Below the pieces are notes generated by a model that was given only the letters and a program-made list of their open reading frames with translations, made no database searches and was not told where the DNA came from. Position numbers and translations under genes: made by a program. 64,000 nt of DNA from Rhodoferax ferrireducens T118 (GTDB taxonomy: Bacteria; Pseudomonadota; Gammaproteobacteria; Burkholderiales; Burkholderiaceae_C). The stretch covers positions 4,030,001-4,094,000 of the forward strand of contig NC_007908.1 in assembly GCF_000013605.1 (NCBI RefSeq), read 5' to 3'. Each line of letters starts with the position of its first letter. The stretch's first letter is position 1. Shown in pieces: positions 53,712 through 62,678 of this stretch.

Positions 53712-54779
53712 TTAGCCTCTCTCGTACCACCCTTTCGAGTTGTTGACAATGTGTACCACCAGCAGCATCACCGGCACCTCAATCAGCACACCGACCACCG
53801 TGGCCAGTGCCGCACCGGAATTGAAGCCAAACAGGCTGATGGCTGCCGCCACGGCCAGCTCGAAGAAATTGGAGGCCCCGATCAAGGCGGACGGGCAGGC
53901 GATATTGTGCTTCTCGCCCAGCGCGCGGTTGAGCAGATAGGCCAGGCCTGAGTTGAAAAACACCTGGATCAAAATCGGCACCGCCAGCAGGGCAATGATG
54001 AGCGGCTGCTTCAAAATGGCCTCGCCCTGAAACGCAAACAGCAGCACCAGCGTGGCCAGCAGTGCGGCAATCGACCACGGACCCATTTTTTCCATCGCCG
54101 CATCGAACGCCGTCTGGCCCCGGCCCAGCAGCGACCTGCGCAAAAGCTGGGCGATGATGACCGGAATCACAATGTACAGCCCGACCGAGATCAGCAGCGT
54201 GGCCCATGGCACGGTGATGGCCGAGAGACCGAGCAAAAACGCCACCAGCGGCGCATAGGCCACGATCATGATGCCGTCGTTCAAGGCCACTTGCGACAGG
54301 GTGAAAAGCGGGTCGCCGTTGGTGAGACGGCTCCAGACGAAGACCATGGCGGTGCACGGCGCGGCGGCCAGCAAAATCAAACCGGCAATGTAGCTGTCGA
54401 TCTGATCTGGCGGCAGCAGCGGTGCAAACAGGTGACGAATAAACAACCAGCCCAGAAACGCCATGCTGAAGGGCTTGACCAGCCAATTCACGAACAGCGT
54501 GACACCGATGCCGCGCACGTGTTTGCCCACCTCGCGCAGGGCGGAAAAATCGACCTTGAGCAGCATCGGGATGATCATCACCCAGATCAGAACGCCCACC
54601 GGCAAGTTGACCTTGGCCACTTCCATGCGCCCAATGGCCTGAAACACGTCTGGCAGCACCTGGCCCAGCGCAATGCCCGCGACGATGCACAAAAACACCC
54701 ACACCGTCAGATAGCGCTCAAACACACTCATCGGTGCACCAGCCGCGCGTTTGCCAGTCACTTCACATTGGGCACTCAT
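53712..54779 (-). CDS. acr3: Acr3-family arsenite efflux transporter
   Basis: 355 residues with ten transmembrane helices of the BASS/Acr3 fold. The essential cysteine lies in AAPCTAMVFVWS and the C-terminus reads [19 protein letters not shown]. It extrudes As(III). AAGGAG lies before the ATG at 54779. It is last in the order arsR-arsC-arsD-arsA-acr3, with arsA only three bases away. ArsA normally partners ArsB, so its pairing with Acr3 makes this an energised Acr3 system. Confidence 0.93.
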   Translation of the reverse strand: MSAQCEVTGKRAAGAPMSVFERYLTVWVFLCIVAGIALGQVLPDVFQAIGRMEVAKVNLPVGVLIWVMIIPMLLKVDFSALREVGKHVRGIGVTLFVNWLVKPFSMAFLGWLFIRHLFAPLLPPDQIDSYIAGLILLAAAPCTAMVFVWSRLTNGDPLFTLSQVALNDGIMIVAYAPLVAFLLGLSAITVPWATLLISVGLYIVIPVIIAQLLRRSLLGRGQTAFDAAMEKMGPWSIAALLATLVLLFAFQGEAILKQPLIIALLAVPILIQVFFNSGLAYLLNRALGEKHNIACPSALIGASNFFELAVAAAISLFGFNSGAALATVVGVLIEVPVMLLVVHIVNNSKGWYERG

Positions 54780-54782
54780 GGT

Positions 54783-56552
54783 TCACGCTCCTTGTTTTGA
54801 CAAAAGTTGCAGCCGCTGCATGCCAATCGGTTCGTCTTTCAAGAGCGGTACCAGCGCATAGCGACTGGCGTGGTGGGTCGCAACGGCCGCAATCTCACGC
54901 AACTCGTTGTGAGCTCGTGCTTGTAGCAAAGGCGATGTCACGGCAGCTGCCGCGACACTGTTGTTGATGACCCAGGCCCAGGGCTCAATGCCGGCGCGAC
55001 GCAAATCGGTTTGCAGATTGGCCGCCTCCAGCACCGGCGTGGTCTCGGCCAGCGTGACGATCAGCACCTTGGTTTGCCTGGGGTCCTGCAACTGCATCAT
55101 GGGCGTGGTGAAGTGCCTGCCGCTGCTGCCCATCTGGCGCGCGACGTCGCGGTGGTAGGCGCCGGTGGCGTCGAGCAGCAGCAGCGTGTGACCGGTAGGC
55201 GCGGTGTCCATCACCACAAACTTCTTGCCAGCCTCACGGATCACGCGCGAGAAGGCCTGGAACACCGCGATTTCTTCCGTGCAGGGCGAGCGCAGGTCTT
55301 CTTCCAGCACGGCGCGGCCAGCGGCATCGAGCTTGGCCCCTTTGCTGGCCAGCACTTGCGCGCGGTAGTGCTCGGTGACTTCATGCGGGTCGATGCGGCT
55401 GACCGTCAGATGTTCCAGCGTGCCGTCCAGCGTTTCCATCAGGTGCGCGGCCGGGTCGGAGGTCGTCAGGTGCACGGGCAGGCTGCGCGTGGCCAGCTCC
55501 ACTGCGACAGCCGCAGCGAGCGTGGTTTTACCGACGCCGCCTTTGCCCATCAGCATGACCAGCCCGTGGCCCTCCCGCGCTATGGCCTCGACCAGGGAGG
55601 CCAGGCTGGGAGCGCTGATAGGGGGTGCACCAGGCGGTACGTCCGCTGCCGTCGGCACTGCGGGTTCGGCCGCCGCCAGCAGCTGACGCAAAGGCGCCAG
55701 CCCGACCAGATTAAACGCCTTGAGTCCGATTTGATCGGTGGGCAAGTCGCGCAACGCGTCAGGCAAGTTCGCCAACACGGCCTGCTCGCGATCAAAAATA
55801 GCCTGTGCCAGCGCATCGTGGACGGTTTCGGACTCCGGGAACACACCGTTGATCACCAGATACTGCTTCGACAGGCCAATACCCGCCAGCTCGCCATGCG
55901 TGCGGGCTGCTTCATTTAAAGTAGCTGCTTGCGCCCGTGCCACAAGGATCAGACGGGTTTTCAATGGGTCGGCCAGGGCATCCACCGCCGCCTTGTACTG
56001 GGTGCGCTGCTTTTCAAGTCCTGCCAGTGGGCCCAGGCAAGAGGCGTCGCCCTTGCCGTCTTCCAGAAAACCGCTCCAGGCACCGGGCAACTGCAACATA
56101 CGGATGGTGTGGCCGGTCGGGGCGGTGTCGAAAATGATGTGGTCAAAATTCTGCGTGAGCGCGCCATCCGTGAGCAGCGCAGTGAATTCGTCAAACGCGG
56201 CAATCTCGGTGGTGCAGGCGCCCGAGAGCTGCTCTTCAATGCCCTTGACCACGGCATCAGGCAGCACCCCGCGCACCGGGCCGACGATGCGGTCGCGGTA
56301 GGCTTGGGCAGCCGCTTGCGGGTCGATCTCCAGGGCGCTCAAATTTGGCACCTCAGCCACGTTGGTGATCTGGTTGCCGATGCGGATGCCAAACACCTGC
56401 CCCACGTTGGAGGCTGGGTCGGTGCTGACCAGCAAGACGCGTTTGTTCAAGCGTGTGAGTTCCAGTGCGCTGGCGCAGGCGATGGATGTTTTGCCGACAC
56501 CGCCCTTGCCGGTGAAGAACAAAAAACGCGGGGCTTGATCAAGGAATTTCAT
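54783..56552 (-). CDS. arsA: Arsenical pump-driving ATPase ArsA
   Basis: 589 residues with two homologous ATPase halves. Walker A is GKGGVGKT in both (residues ~15-22 and ~335-342), and DTAPTGHT occurs in each half, the ArsA signal-transduction motif. It hydrolyses ATP to drive As(III) export through Acr3, with ArsD as metallochaperone. A linker (~290-320, Ala/Pro-rich) joins the halves, as in E. coli ArsA. It lies between arsD and acr3 in the same direction. Confidence 0.94.
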   Translation of the reverse strand: MKFLDQAPRFLFFTGKGGVGKTSIACASALELTRLNKRVLLVSTDPASNVGQVFGIRIGNQITNVAEVPNLSALEIDPQAAAQAYRDRIVGPVRGVLPDAVVKGIEEQLSGACTTEIAAFDEFTALLTDGALTQNFDHIIFDTAPTGHTIRMLQLPGAWSGFLEDGKGDASCLGPLAGLEKQRTQYKAAVDALADPLKTRLILVARAQAATLNEAARTHGELAGIGLSKQYLVINGVFPESETVHDALAQAIFDREQAVLANLPDALRDLPTDQIGLKAFNLVGLAPLRQLLAAAEPAVPTAADVPPGAPPISAPSLASLVEAIAREGHGLVMLMGKGGVGKTTLAAAVAVELATRSLPVHLTTSDPAAHLMETLDGTLEHLTVSRIDPHEVTEHYRAQVLASKGAKLDAAGRAVLEEDLRSPCTEEIAVFQAFSRVIREAGKKFVVMDTAPTGHTLLLLDATGAYHRDVARQMGSSGRHFTTPMMQLQDPRQTKVLIVTLAETTPVLEAANLQTDLRRAGIEPWAWVINNSVAAAAVTSPLLQARAHNELREIAAVATHHASRYALVPLLKDEPIGMQRLQLLSKQGA

Positions 56553-56615
56553 GTGAATACTTTCGGTACAGCTAACAACAGTCGCTGTGACTCCGACGAA
56601 GGGAATCCAGCCCGC

Positions 56616-56999
56616 TTAGCAGCAAGCACCACCCGAGCAGCAGTTGCCGGAGGGCGCGGCTTGCGGGTCAGCAGCGGGCAATTCAGAAGCTGATGCCACG
56701 GCACCCAGCCATCGGCCCAGGTCATCACGCGTGGGATAACGCCCGGCAAAAGCCACTTCACCGTCCACCAGTGTGATCGGCAAGGCGGCCTCACCCGAGC
56801 GCTCCAGCAGACCCTTCACCACCGCACTGTCGGCAAAGGCCATGGGCTGCTGCGCCAGGTTGAAGCGTTCAATTTGCAGCCCATTTTGTTGGGCCCAATC
56901 GACGTCGGCCGAGAAAGTGACCAAGGCCTGGTCAACGTCGGTGCCGCAAACGCCGCTGCTGCAACACAGGGCCGGGTCAAATACTTGCACTTTTTTCAT
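56616..56999 (-). CDS. arsD: Arsenic metallochaperone ArsD
   Basis: 127 residues from the ATG at 56999; the open frame upstream is not coding. All three cysteine sets known in ArsD are present: Cys12, Cys13 and Cys18 in ALCCSSGVCG, Cys120-Cys121 and Cys126-Cys127 at the C-terminus (NCCSGGACC). It delivers As(III) to ArsA and weakly represses the operon. 63 bases before arsA. Confidence 0.92.
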   Translation of the reverse strand: MKKVQVFDPALCCSSGVCGTDVDQALVTFSADVDWAQQNGLQIERFNLAQQPMAFADSAVVKGLLERSGEAALPITLVDGEVAFAGRYPTRDDLGRWLGAVASASELPAADPQAAPSGNCCSGGACC

Positions 57000-57027
57000 G
57001 ATGAATTCCTTGGGTATAAAAATCGAC

Positions 57028-57510
57028 TCAACCCGGCAGCAAAGTGCCAATGTGATCCAGCTCGACCTTGAGCTTTTGCGGGTAGTGCTGCAGCGCATCC
57101 AGCGGCAGCGCCAAAAAAGCTTCAATGCGCGCGCGCAAGATGCGGTAGGCCGTCATGAAGGCGGCATCAATTTCTGCGTCGGTGCCGACGGCGTGCACCG
57201 GGTCCTCGACACCCCAGTGGGTGCGCAACACCGGGCCCAGGTAAGCCGGGCAGACTTCACCGGCGGCGTTGGCACACACGGTAACCACAATGTCTGGCGT
57301 TTGCGGCAAGTTGTCCCACGACTTGCTGGCAGAGCCTGCAGTCGCAATGCCCTCACGCGCCAGCAAGGCCAGTGAGCGCGGATGCACATAGCCGCTGGGG
57401 TGACTGCCCGCGCTCATGGCGTGCCAGCCTTTGGGTGCCAGGTGATTGAACGTGGCCTCGGCCAGGATCGAGCGGCAGGAATTACCGGTACACAAAAAGA
57501 GAATATTCAT
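57028..57510 (-). CDS. arsC: Arsenate reductase, low-molecular-weight phosphatase type
   Basis: 160 residues with the P-loop CTGNSCRS (Cys7) at the N-terminus, as in LMW-PTPase arsenate reductases, and a conserved Asp in VEDP around residue 107. Cys79 and Cys86 in VCANAAGEVCP are candidates for the disulfide relay. It reduces As(V) to As(III) for export. It lies between arsR and arsD, all in one direction. The thioredoxin- or mycothiol/glutathione-linked subtype is not decided by sequence alone. Confidence 0.9.
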   Translation of the reverse strand: MNILFLCTGNSCRSILAEATFNHLAPKGWHAMSAGSHPSGYVHPRSLALLAREGIATAGSASKSWDNLPQTPDIVVTVCANAAGEVCPAYLGPVLRTHWGVEDPVHAVGTDAEIDAAFMTAYRILRARIEAFLALPLDALQHYPQKLKVELDHIGTLLPG

Positions 57511-57578
57511 GATTCAGACAGAAGTGACGTTGGGGGATTGGAGAACGCGGTCCGGCTCAGGAATGACCCAGGAAACCA

Positions 57579-57908
57579 TCAGGCGCAAACCGGCGCCAGG
57601 CAAATCTCGGCGCACTGCTCGGGGTGGCCGGCGCAGCACTCGGCGGTCAGATAGCCGATCAGCTCTTGCATCAATGCCAGGTTGGCGCGGTACCTTTGAT
57701 AACGCCCTTCCTGCACCACTGACACAAGCTGCGCGTGCGCCAAGGCCTTCAGGTGAAACGACAGATTGGTCGGCGGCACCTCCAGCGCGCTGCCAATTTC
57801 TCCCGCCACCAAACCCTGCGGCCCGGTTTTGACCAGCAGACGGTAAATATCCAGGCGCACACCCGAGGCGAGCGATTCAAAAATGGTGATGGCGAGTGAT
57901 TTGTCCAT
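57579..57908 (-). CDS. arsR: ArsR-family arsenic-responsive repressor
   Basis: 109 residues from the ATG at 57908; residues upstream in the frame are outside the family. HTH in LEVPPTNLSFHLKALAHAQL and wing in VSVVQEGRYQRY. The C-terminus has ECCAGHPEQC and further cysteines, similar to the As(III) site in the Acidithiobacillus-type ArsR rather than the ELCVCDL motif of plasmid R773. A palindromic operator at 57913-57940 overlaps its own promoter region, so autoregulation of the arsR-arsC-arsD-arsA-acr3 operon is expected. Confidence 0.9.
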   Translation of the reverse strand: MDKSLAITIFESLASGVRLDIYRLLVKTGPQGLVAGEIGSALEVPPTNLSFHLKALAHAQLVSVVQEGRYQRYRANLALMQELIGYLTAECCAGHPEQCAEICLAPVCA

Positions 57909-57912
57909 GCTG

Positions 57913-57940
57913 CAATCATACAATATTAATTGAAGCATTG
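57913..57940 (-). promoter_or_regulatory. ArsR operator
   Basis: CAAT-N4-CAAT-N4-ATTG-N4-ATTG is a nested dyad centred at 57926.5, immediately before the arsR start. The two symmetrical pairs of tetranucleotides fit an ArsR dimer site and overlap AT-rich -10-like sequence. Confidence 0.6.
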
Positions 57941-57980
57941 AATAAATGCGGCGATCGACGCAATGATTTATGCCGAATCA

Positions 57981-58024
57981 GGCTCTAGCCCACGTTCAGT
58001 ATGGGCTAATAGCTATAAATTTAT
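57981..58024 (-). repeat. Dispersed intergenic repeat, copy 8 (inverted, shortened)
   Basis: Read on the minus strand: AAATTTATAGCTATTAGCCC then a CGTGGGCTAGAGCC block. It lies between the ars operon and the CWC gene. Confidence 0.5.
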
Positions 58025-58026
58025 GA

Positions 58027-58239
58027 CTAATTGCCAGCCTGGACGCAGGCGGCGCAAATACAAGCCTTGCGGCGCGCGTGCGCCGGGATGCTGGCGAGCA
58101 GGTCGGCCGAGAACTGGGCCTGGTTGCACCAGCACGGTGGCTGCTTGATGCCGGTCACACGTTCCACCTGCCCGGCGCATTGGTTGGATTGCCCGCACAG
58201 CGGGCAGCGCGTGGGGTCAATGGGCTCGGTTTCTTGCAT
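58027..58239 (-). CDS. Cysteine-rich CWC-family small protein
   Basis: 70 residues with CPLCGQSNQC, the CWC motif (PPCWCNQ, residues ~35-41) and a C-terminal CICAACV, the arrangement of the CWC domain family. It probably binds zinc or another metal; its role is unknown. The start ATG at 58239 has GGAG upstream. It follows the OB-fold gene by 47 bases in the same direction. Confidence 0.75.
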   Translation of the reverse strand: MQETEPIDPTRCPLCGQSNQCAGQVERVTGIKQPPCWCNQAQFSADLLASIPAHARRKACICAACVQAGN

Positions 58240-58286
58240 GGGGAGGCTCCGGTGCTGGGCCTTGACACCAGCACCAACGCTCAGGT

Positions 58287-58979
58287 CTACAGCTTGGCGT
58301 CTTCGATCAGCACCTTGTAGCTATAGCCGGAGCCAAAATCCTTGTTGGTTCGCACCACGCCGGTCACGGTCACAACAGCGCCGACTTTCGCCTCGGCGGC
58401 AGTGGTCACCAAAACGTCATTGGTCCCGTCGGCTTCCTGCCCGGTGCCGTCACGCAGGTGGATCCAGTTTTTGCCCATGATGCCACCGTTGTACTTGACC
58501 ACCTTGCCACTGACCCGCACCGGCTTGTCTTTCAGTTCAGTCGCCTTGGTGATCACTTCAGCCACGGTGCGTGCATTGGCGCCGCTGGCCTTGGCAACCT
58601 TGATCGGGCTGGTGTCCACCACTTTGGCAACAGCGGCAGGTGCGCCAGCCAACGCTTGGCCCGTGCCGCCCAGGCTGCCGAAAAGAATCTTCGGAAACGT
58701 CTTTTTGAGCGTTTTGCTCTCAAAATTGGTCATGGTTGTTGAATTTTCAATCGTGACCTTGGCGCCAACCTTGATCGGTGCCTTGCTGACCGCGGCCCAG
58801 ATTTCACCGTCCTTGGTCTTGAGACGCAGGTAGCTATACATTTCAACGTCCTTCACCTCAAGGACTTCACCCGAGACACCGGCGGCCGCGGGCGCGACGG
58901 GGGCGGATTTATCAGCGGCCCAACTGGACGTCGCAAAAGGGGTGGCGGCAAGCAGACAGACCAGCAGCAGGTTCTTCAT
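58287..58979 (-). CDS. Periplasmic OB-fold protein, NrfJ-like
   Basis: 230 residues from the ATG at 58979. A signal peptide (~1-22, ending SSWAAD) is followed by GVSGEVLEVKDVEMYSYLRL, a motif like the NrfJ/small haem-lyase-associated domain, a Lys/Ala-rich linker, and a C-terminal OB-fold (KDKPVRVSGKVVKYNGG, GAVVTVTGVV). There is no haem motif. Its role is unknown; NrfJ-like proteins are implicated in cytochrome c nitrite reductase assembly, so a redox link is possible but not shown. Confidence 0.7.
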   Translation of the reverse strand: MKNLLLVCLLAATPFATSSWAADKSAPVAPAAAGVSGEVLEVKDVEMYSYLRLKTKDGEIWAAVSKAPIKVGAKVTIENSTTMTNFESKTLKKTFPKILFGSLGGTGQALAGAPAAVAKVVDTSPIKVAKASGANARTVAEVITKATELKDKPVRVSGKVVKYNGGIMGKNWIHLRDGTGQEADGTNDVLVTTAAEAKVGAVVTVTGVVRTNKDFGSGYSYKVLIEDAKL

Positions 58980-59022
58980 GGATTCATCCTTCGTTAACAA
59001 AGCAAAGGGAAAAGCATACCAG

Positions 59023-60723
59023 CTATGCCCGCTGCGACGTTTGACGCGGATCAGCAAGGACTTGCGCTTCTGTCGCATTGGCACTCAAAGAGCGTGGCTG
59101 ATCGACCTGTTCGCACGATGCCGGCAAACACAAATAGTGCTGCGCCAGCTCGGTGAACACATCAACCTGCGGGTCGAGCCCGGTCTCCTGCAACAGAATG
59201 CCTCCCACCTGCGCCGCCAGGGAGCTGGCCAAGCGGGCATCGAGAAACAGCAAGCGGGAACGACGCGCCAGGACGTCTTCGACGGTGATCGCATACTCGT
59301 AGCGCGCCGCGAAGCGCACCATGGCTTCGGTCAAGCCGTCGCACAACACGGATTGCGCGCCGGGCAGGCTCATCACCAGGGCCTGTTCGTTGCCATACGA
59401 ATGCAGGCCAGGCGGCTGACTGATGGAGTGTGCCTGGCCCGGCGTCTCATCGGCGCCGACCAGTTTCAAATCGACGGTGACGCCGGCCGCACGCGCGTCG
59501 ATCAGAGACTTGGCGGCGCACTGCGCCAGCACGTCTTCGGCCATGGCGCGGTAGGTGGTCCACTTGCCGCCGGTCACCGTGACCAGCCCACTGCGGCTGA
59601 CCAGCACCGTGTGCTCGCGGCTCAAGCCCTTGGTGTTGTCGCCCTCGTCGTCTGGCGGCTTGACCAGCGGGCGCAAGCCGACCCAGATACTCTTGACATC
59701 CGCGCGTTTGGGCGCACGACGCAGATAACGCGCCGATTCGGTCAGAATAAAATCAACTTCTTCCTTGAACGCCAGCGGCTCACGCGCCAGGTCATGGCGT
59801 GGCGTGTCGGTGGTGCCGAGAATCACCTTGCCCAGCCAGGGCACGGCAAACAAGACACGGCCATCGGCAGTTTTGGGCACCATCAAGGCGGTATCACCAC
59901 CCAAAAAGTCACGATCCACCACCATGTGCACGCCCTGACTGGGTGCCACCATCGGTTCGGTGGGCCGCCGGCCATCGGCACCATTGGCGGCGCCGTCTTT
60001 CTGGCGCAGCTCATCGACCCAGACCCCGGCGGCGTTGACGACGCAGCGCGACTGGATGCGGTAGGTCTGGCCGGTGAGGGTGTCTTCACAGACCAGTCCG
60101 GCGACTTTGCCCTCCTGGTAAAACAAATCAAGCGCGCGGCAGTAGTTCACCAGCAGCGCACCACGCGCCGCCGCCGTGCGGCCCAGCGCCAGTGCCAGGC
60201 GTGCGTCGTTGAACTGGCCGTCCCAGTACTTGACGCCGCCCTTGAGCCCCTGTGGCTGCGCCGCGGGCAACAGCGCCAGTGTCTTGGCGCGGCTTAAAAA
60301 TTCGGTACGTCCCAGGCCGGCTTTGCCCGCCAAGGCGTCATACAGGGTGAGCCCAATGCCATAAAAAGGCATCTCCCACCACTTGTAGGACGGCATCACA
60401 AACGCCAGCGGCTGTGCCAGATAAGGCGCGTTGTGCAGCAGTGTGGTGCGCTCGCGCAACGCTTCGCGCACCAGCCCAATATTGCCCTGCGCCAGGTAGC
60501 GCACGCCGCCATGCACCAGCTTGGTGGCGCGCGAGGAGGTGCCCTTGGCAAAGTCGTGCGACTCGATCAGCACCACGCTAAAGCCGCGCGCCGCTGCGTC
60601 CAGCGCCACGCCCAGGCCCGTCGCGCCGCCGCCCACGATGGCGATGTCATAGTGGCGCGGCGCGGCCAGACGGCTGATCAATTCGGCCCGCTGTGTGAAT
60701 AATGGCTGCGTTGGGGTGACCAT
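59023..60723 (-). CDS. glpD: Glycerol-3-phosphate dehydrogenase (FAD, aerobic)
   Basis: 566 residues with the FAD Rossmann motif IAIVGGGATGLGVALDAAARG near the N-terminus, SSRATKLVHGGVRYL, and GGKWTTYRAMAEDVL near residue ~385. It oxidises glycerol 3-phosphate to DHAP at the inner membrane. It follows the glycerol uptake operon genes but is separated from glpV by a strong intrinsic terminator at 60789-60822, so it may have its own expression level or promoter in 60724-60788. Confidence 0.93.
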   Translation of the reverse strand: MVTPTQPLFTQRAELISRLAAPRHYDIAIVGGGATGLGVALDAAARGFSVVLIESHDFAKGTSSRATKLVHGGVRYLAQGNIGLVREALRERTTLLHNAPYLAQPLAFVMPSYKWWEMPFYGIGLTLYDALAGKAGLGRTEFLSRAKTLALLPAAQPQGLKGGVKYWDGQFNDARLALALGRTAAARGALLVNYCRALDLFYQEGKVAGLVCEDTLTGQTYRIQSRCVVNAAGVWVDELRQKDGAANGADGRRPTEPMVAPSQGVHMVVDRDFLGGDTALMVPKTADGRVLFAVPWLGKVILGTTDTPRHDLAREPLAFKEEVDFILTESARYLRRAPKRADVKSIWVGLRPLVKPPDDEGDNTKGLSREHTVLVSRSGLVTVTGGKWTTYRAMAEDVLAQCAAKSLIDARAAGVTVDLKLVGADETPGQAHSISQPPGLHSYGNEQALVMSLPGAQSVLCDGLTEAMVRFAARYEYAITVEDVLARRSRLLFLDARLASSLAAQVGGILLQETGLDPQVDVFTELAQHYLCLPASCEQVDQPRSLSANATEAQVLADPRQTSQRA

Positions 60724-60788
60724 GAATCAAGGTTCTCGGCTAGTCAAAAAATCTTGCTGGCGTCTGCGTTATGCGCATCACCAGCCGG

Positions 60789-60822
60789 AAAAAAAGCCGT
60801 GTGATGTTGTTGCTCACACGGC
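60789..60822 (-). terminator. Intrinsic terminator between glpV and glpD
   Basis: Minus strand: GCCGTGTGA, 9-base loop, TCACACGGC, then seven Ts. Arms are perfect and the U tract is typical of a rho-independent terminator. Confidence 0.8.
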
Positions 60823-60857
60823 CATACTTTAGAGCATTGAAAGTCTCAAGACACTGG

Positions 60858-62591
60858 TTAACGGACCTTGCCGTTCTTCCAGGCCGTCAACAACGTGTCA
60901 TAGGCAATGGTTTCACCCTTGGGCTTTTCGTTGGCCAATTTCTTCCAGGGTGCGCCCTTGTCGCTTAGCCACTTGTTGGGGTCAATTTTCGGATTCAGTT
61001 TGGGGGCGCAGCGCGCCATGCCAGCGCGCTCCAGACGGCCCATCACCTGGTCCATTTCCTCAGCCAGGTTGTCCATGGCAGCCTGCGGCGTCTTCTCGCC
61101 GGTTACGGCCACGGCCACATTCTTCCAGAACAGTTGTGCCAGCTTCGGGTAGTCCGGCACGTTGGTCCCGGTTGGTGTCCAGGCCACGCGCGCCGGACTG
61201 CGATAAAACTCAATCAGGCCGCCGTACTTGGCCGCGTTCTTGGTGAAGTAATCACTGCGAATGTCACTGTCACGGATAAACGTGGTGCCCACAATCGACT
61301 TCTTGAGCGAGACGGTCTTGCTGGTCACAAACTGCGCGTAGAGCCAGGCAGCCGCCACCTTGTTGGCATCATGATCCTTGAAGAATGTCCACGAGCCAAC
61401 GTCCTGGTAGCCGTTTTGCATGCCTTCCTTCCAGTACGGGCCGTTCGGGCCAGGGGCCATGCGCCACTTTGGCGTACCGTCAGCATTCACCACCGGCAAG
61501 CCCGGTTTGACCATGTCAGCCGTGAAAGCCGTGTACCAGAAAATCTGCTGCGCTATCTGGCCTTGGGCGGGCACGGGGCCGGCTTCGCCGAAGGTCATGC
61601 CAGTGGCTTCCTTGGGTGCGTACTTTTTCATCCAGTCCACGTACTTGGTGAGCGCATAGACGGCGGCCGGTGAGTTGGTGGCACCACCGCGAGAAACGGA
61701 TGCACCGACCGGCGTGCACTTGTCATCAGCGACGCGAATGCCCCATTCATCGACCGGCAGGCCGTTGGGAATGCCTTTGTCAGCGGCGCCGGCCATGGAT
61801 AGCCAGGCGTCCGTGAAGCGCCAACCCAAAGAAGGATCCTTTTTGCCGTAGTCCATGTGACCATAAATCGGCTTGCCGTCGATGGTTTTGACATCTTCGC
61901 TGAAGAATGCGGCAATGTCTTCGTAGGCGCTCCAATTCAGTGGCACGCCCAGGTCATAACCGTATTTGGCCTTGAACTTGTCCTGCAAATCTTTTTTGGC
62001 AAACAGATCGGCGCGGAACCAATACAGATTGGCGAACTGCTGGGTTGGCAGTTGATACAGCTTATGGTCCGGCGCCGTGGTGAAGCTGGTACCGATGAAG
62101 TCTTTCAGGTCCAGACCGGGGTTGGTGTACTCCTTGCCAGTGCCCGCCATGTAGTCGGTCAGCGACAGGATTTTTCCGTAGCGATAATGCGTGCCAATCA
62201 GGTCCGAGTCCGAAATCCAGCCGTCATAGATGCTCTTACCCGACTGCATGGAGGTCTGCAGCTTCTCGACCACGTCACCCTCCTGGATGATCTCGTGCTT
62301 GACCTTGATGCCGGTGATTTCCTCGAATGCCTTGGCCAGGGTCTTCGATTCATATTCATGCACGGTCAGGGTTTCCGACACGGCGCTGATTTCAGTGACA
62401 CCTTTGGCTTTGAGTTTGGCGGCGGCGTCGATAAACCATTTCATTTCAGCAGCCTGTTTGTCTTTGGACAGGGTGGACGGCTGAAACTCAGCGTCAATCC
62501 ACTTCTTGGCCGCAGCCTCATCAGCCCAACCTTGACTGGACATCGCGCTGCAGGCTACCGCCACTGCCAACGCGCTAAAACGCAACTTCAT
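60858..62591 (-). CDS. glpV: Glycerol ABC transporter substrate-binding protein
   Basis: 577 residues from the ATG at 62591 (GAGGAG upstream). Signal peptide (~1-23, ending GWADE), then a type-1 extracellular solute-binding protein of the sugar/glycerol class, with the usual start MKWFIDAAAKLKAKGV and lobes joined around residues 140 and 400. It is encoded with glpU, glpQ and glpP in the order known from the Rhizobium leguminosarum glycerol transporter. It would capture glycerol in the periplasm. Confidence 0.88.
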   Translation of the reverse strand: MKLRFSALAVAVACSAMSSQGWADEAAAKKWIDAEFQPSTLSKDKQAAEMKWFIDAAAKLKAKGVTEISAVSETLTVHEYESKTLAKAFEEITGIKVKHEIIQEGDVVEKLQTSMQSGKSIYDGWISDSDLIGTHYRYGKILSLTDYMAGTGKEYTNPGLDLKDFIGTSFTTAPDHKLYQLPTQQFANLYWFRADLFAKKDLQDKFKAKYGYDLGVPLNWSAYEDIAAFFSEDVKTIDGKPIYGHMDYGKKDPSLGWRFTDAWLSMAGAADKGIPNGLPVDEWGIRVADDKCTPVGASVSRGGATNSPAAVYALTKYVDWMKKYAPKEATGMTFGEAGPVPAQGQIAQQIFWYTAFTADMVKPGLPVVNADGTPKWRMAPGPNGPYWKEGMQNGYQDVGSWTFFKDHDANKVAAAWLYAQFVTSKTVSLKKSIVGTTFIRDSDIRSDYFTKNAAKYGGLIEFYRSPARVAWTPTGTNVPDYPKLAQLFWKNVAVAVTGEKTPQAAMDNLAEEMDQVMGRLERAGMARCAPKLNPKIDPNKWLSDKGAPWKKLANEKPKGETIAYDTLLTAWKNGKVR

Positions 62592-62678
62592 AATCGATCT
62601 CCTCAGATGTGTATGCCCCTGATTCAAAGGCTGCTTCGGCTCCAGGGGACAACAAGCCGATCCTTGAAACACTCACCA

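Noticed and set aside
55910..55960. A GTAGCTGCTTGCGC stretch within arsA resembling the dispersed repeat
   Set aside because: ArsA residues there fit the normal family sequence and no tail block follows, so the likeness is accidental.
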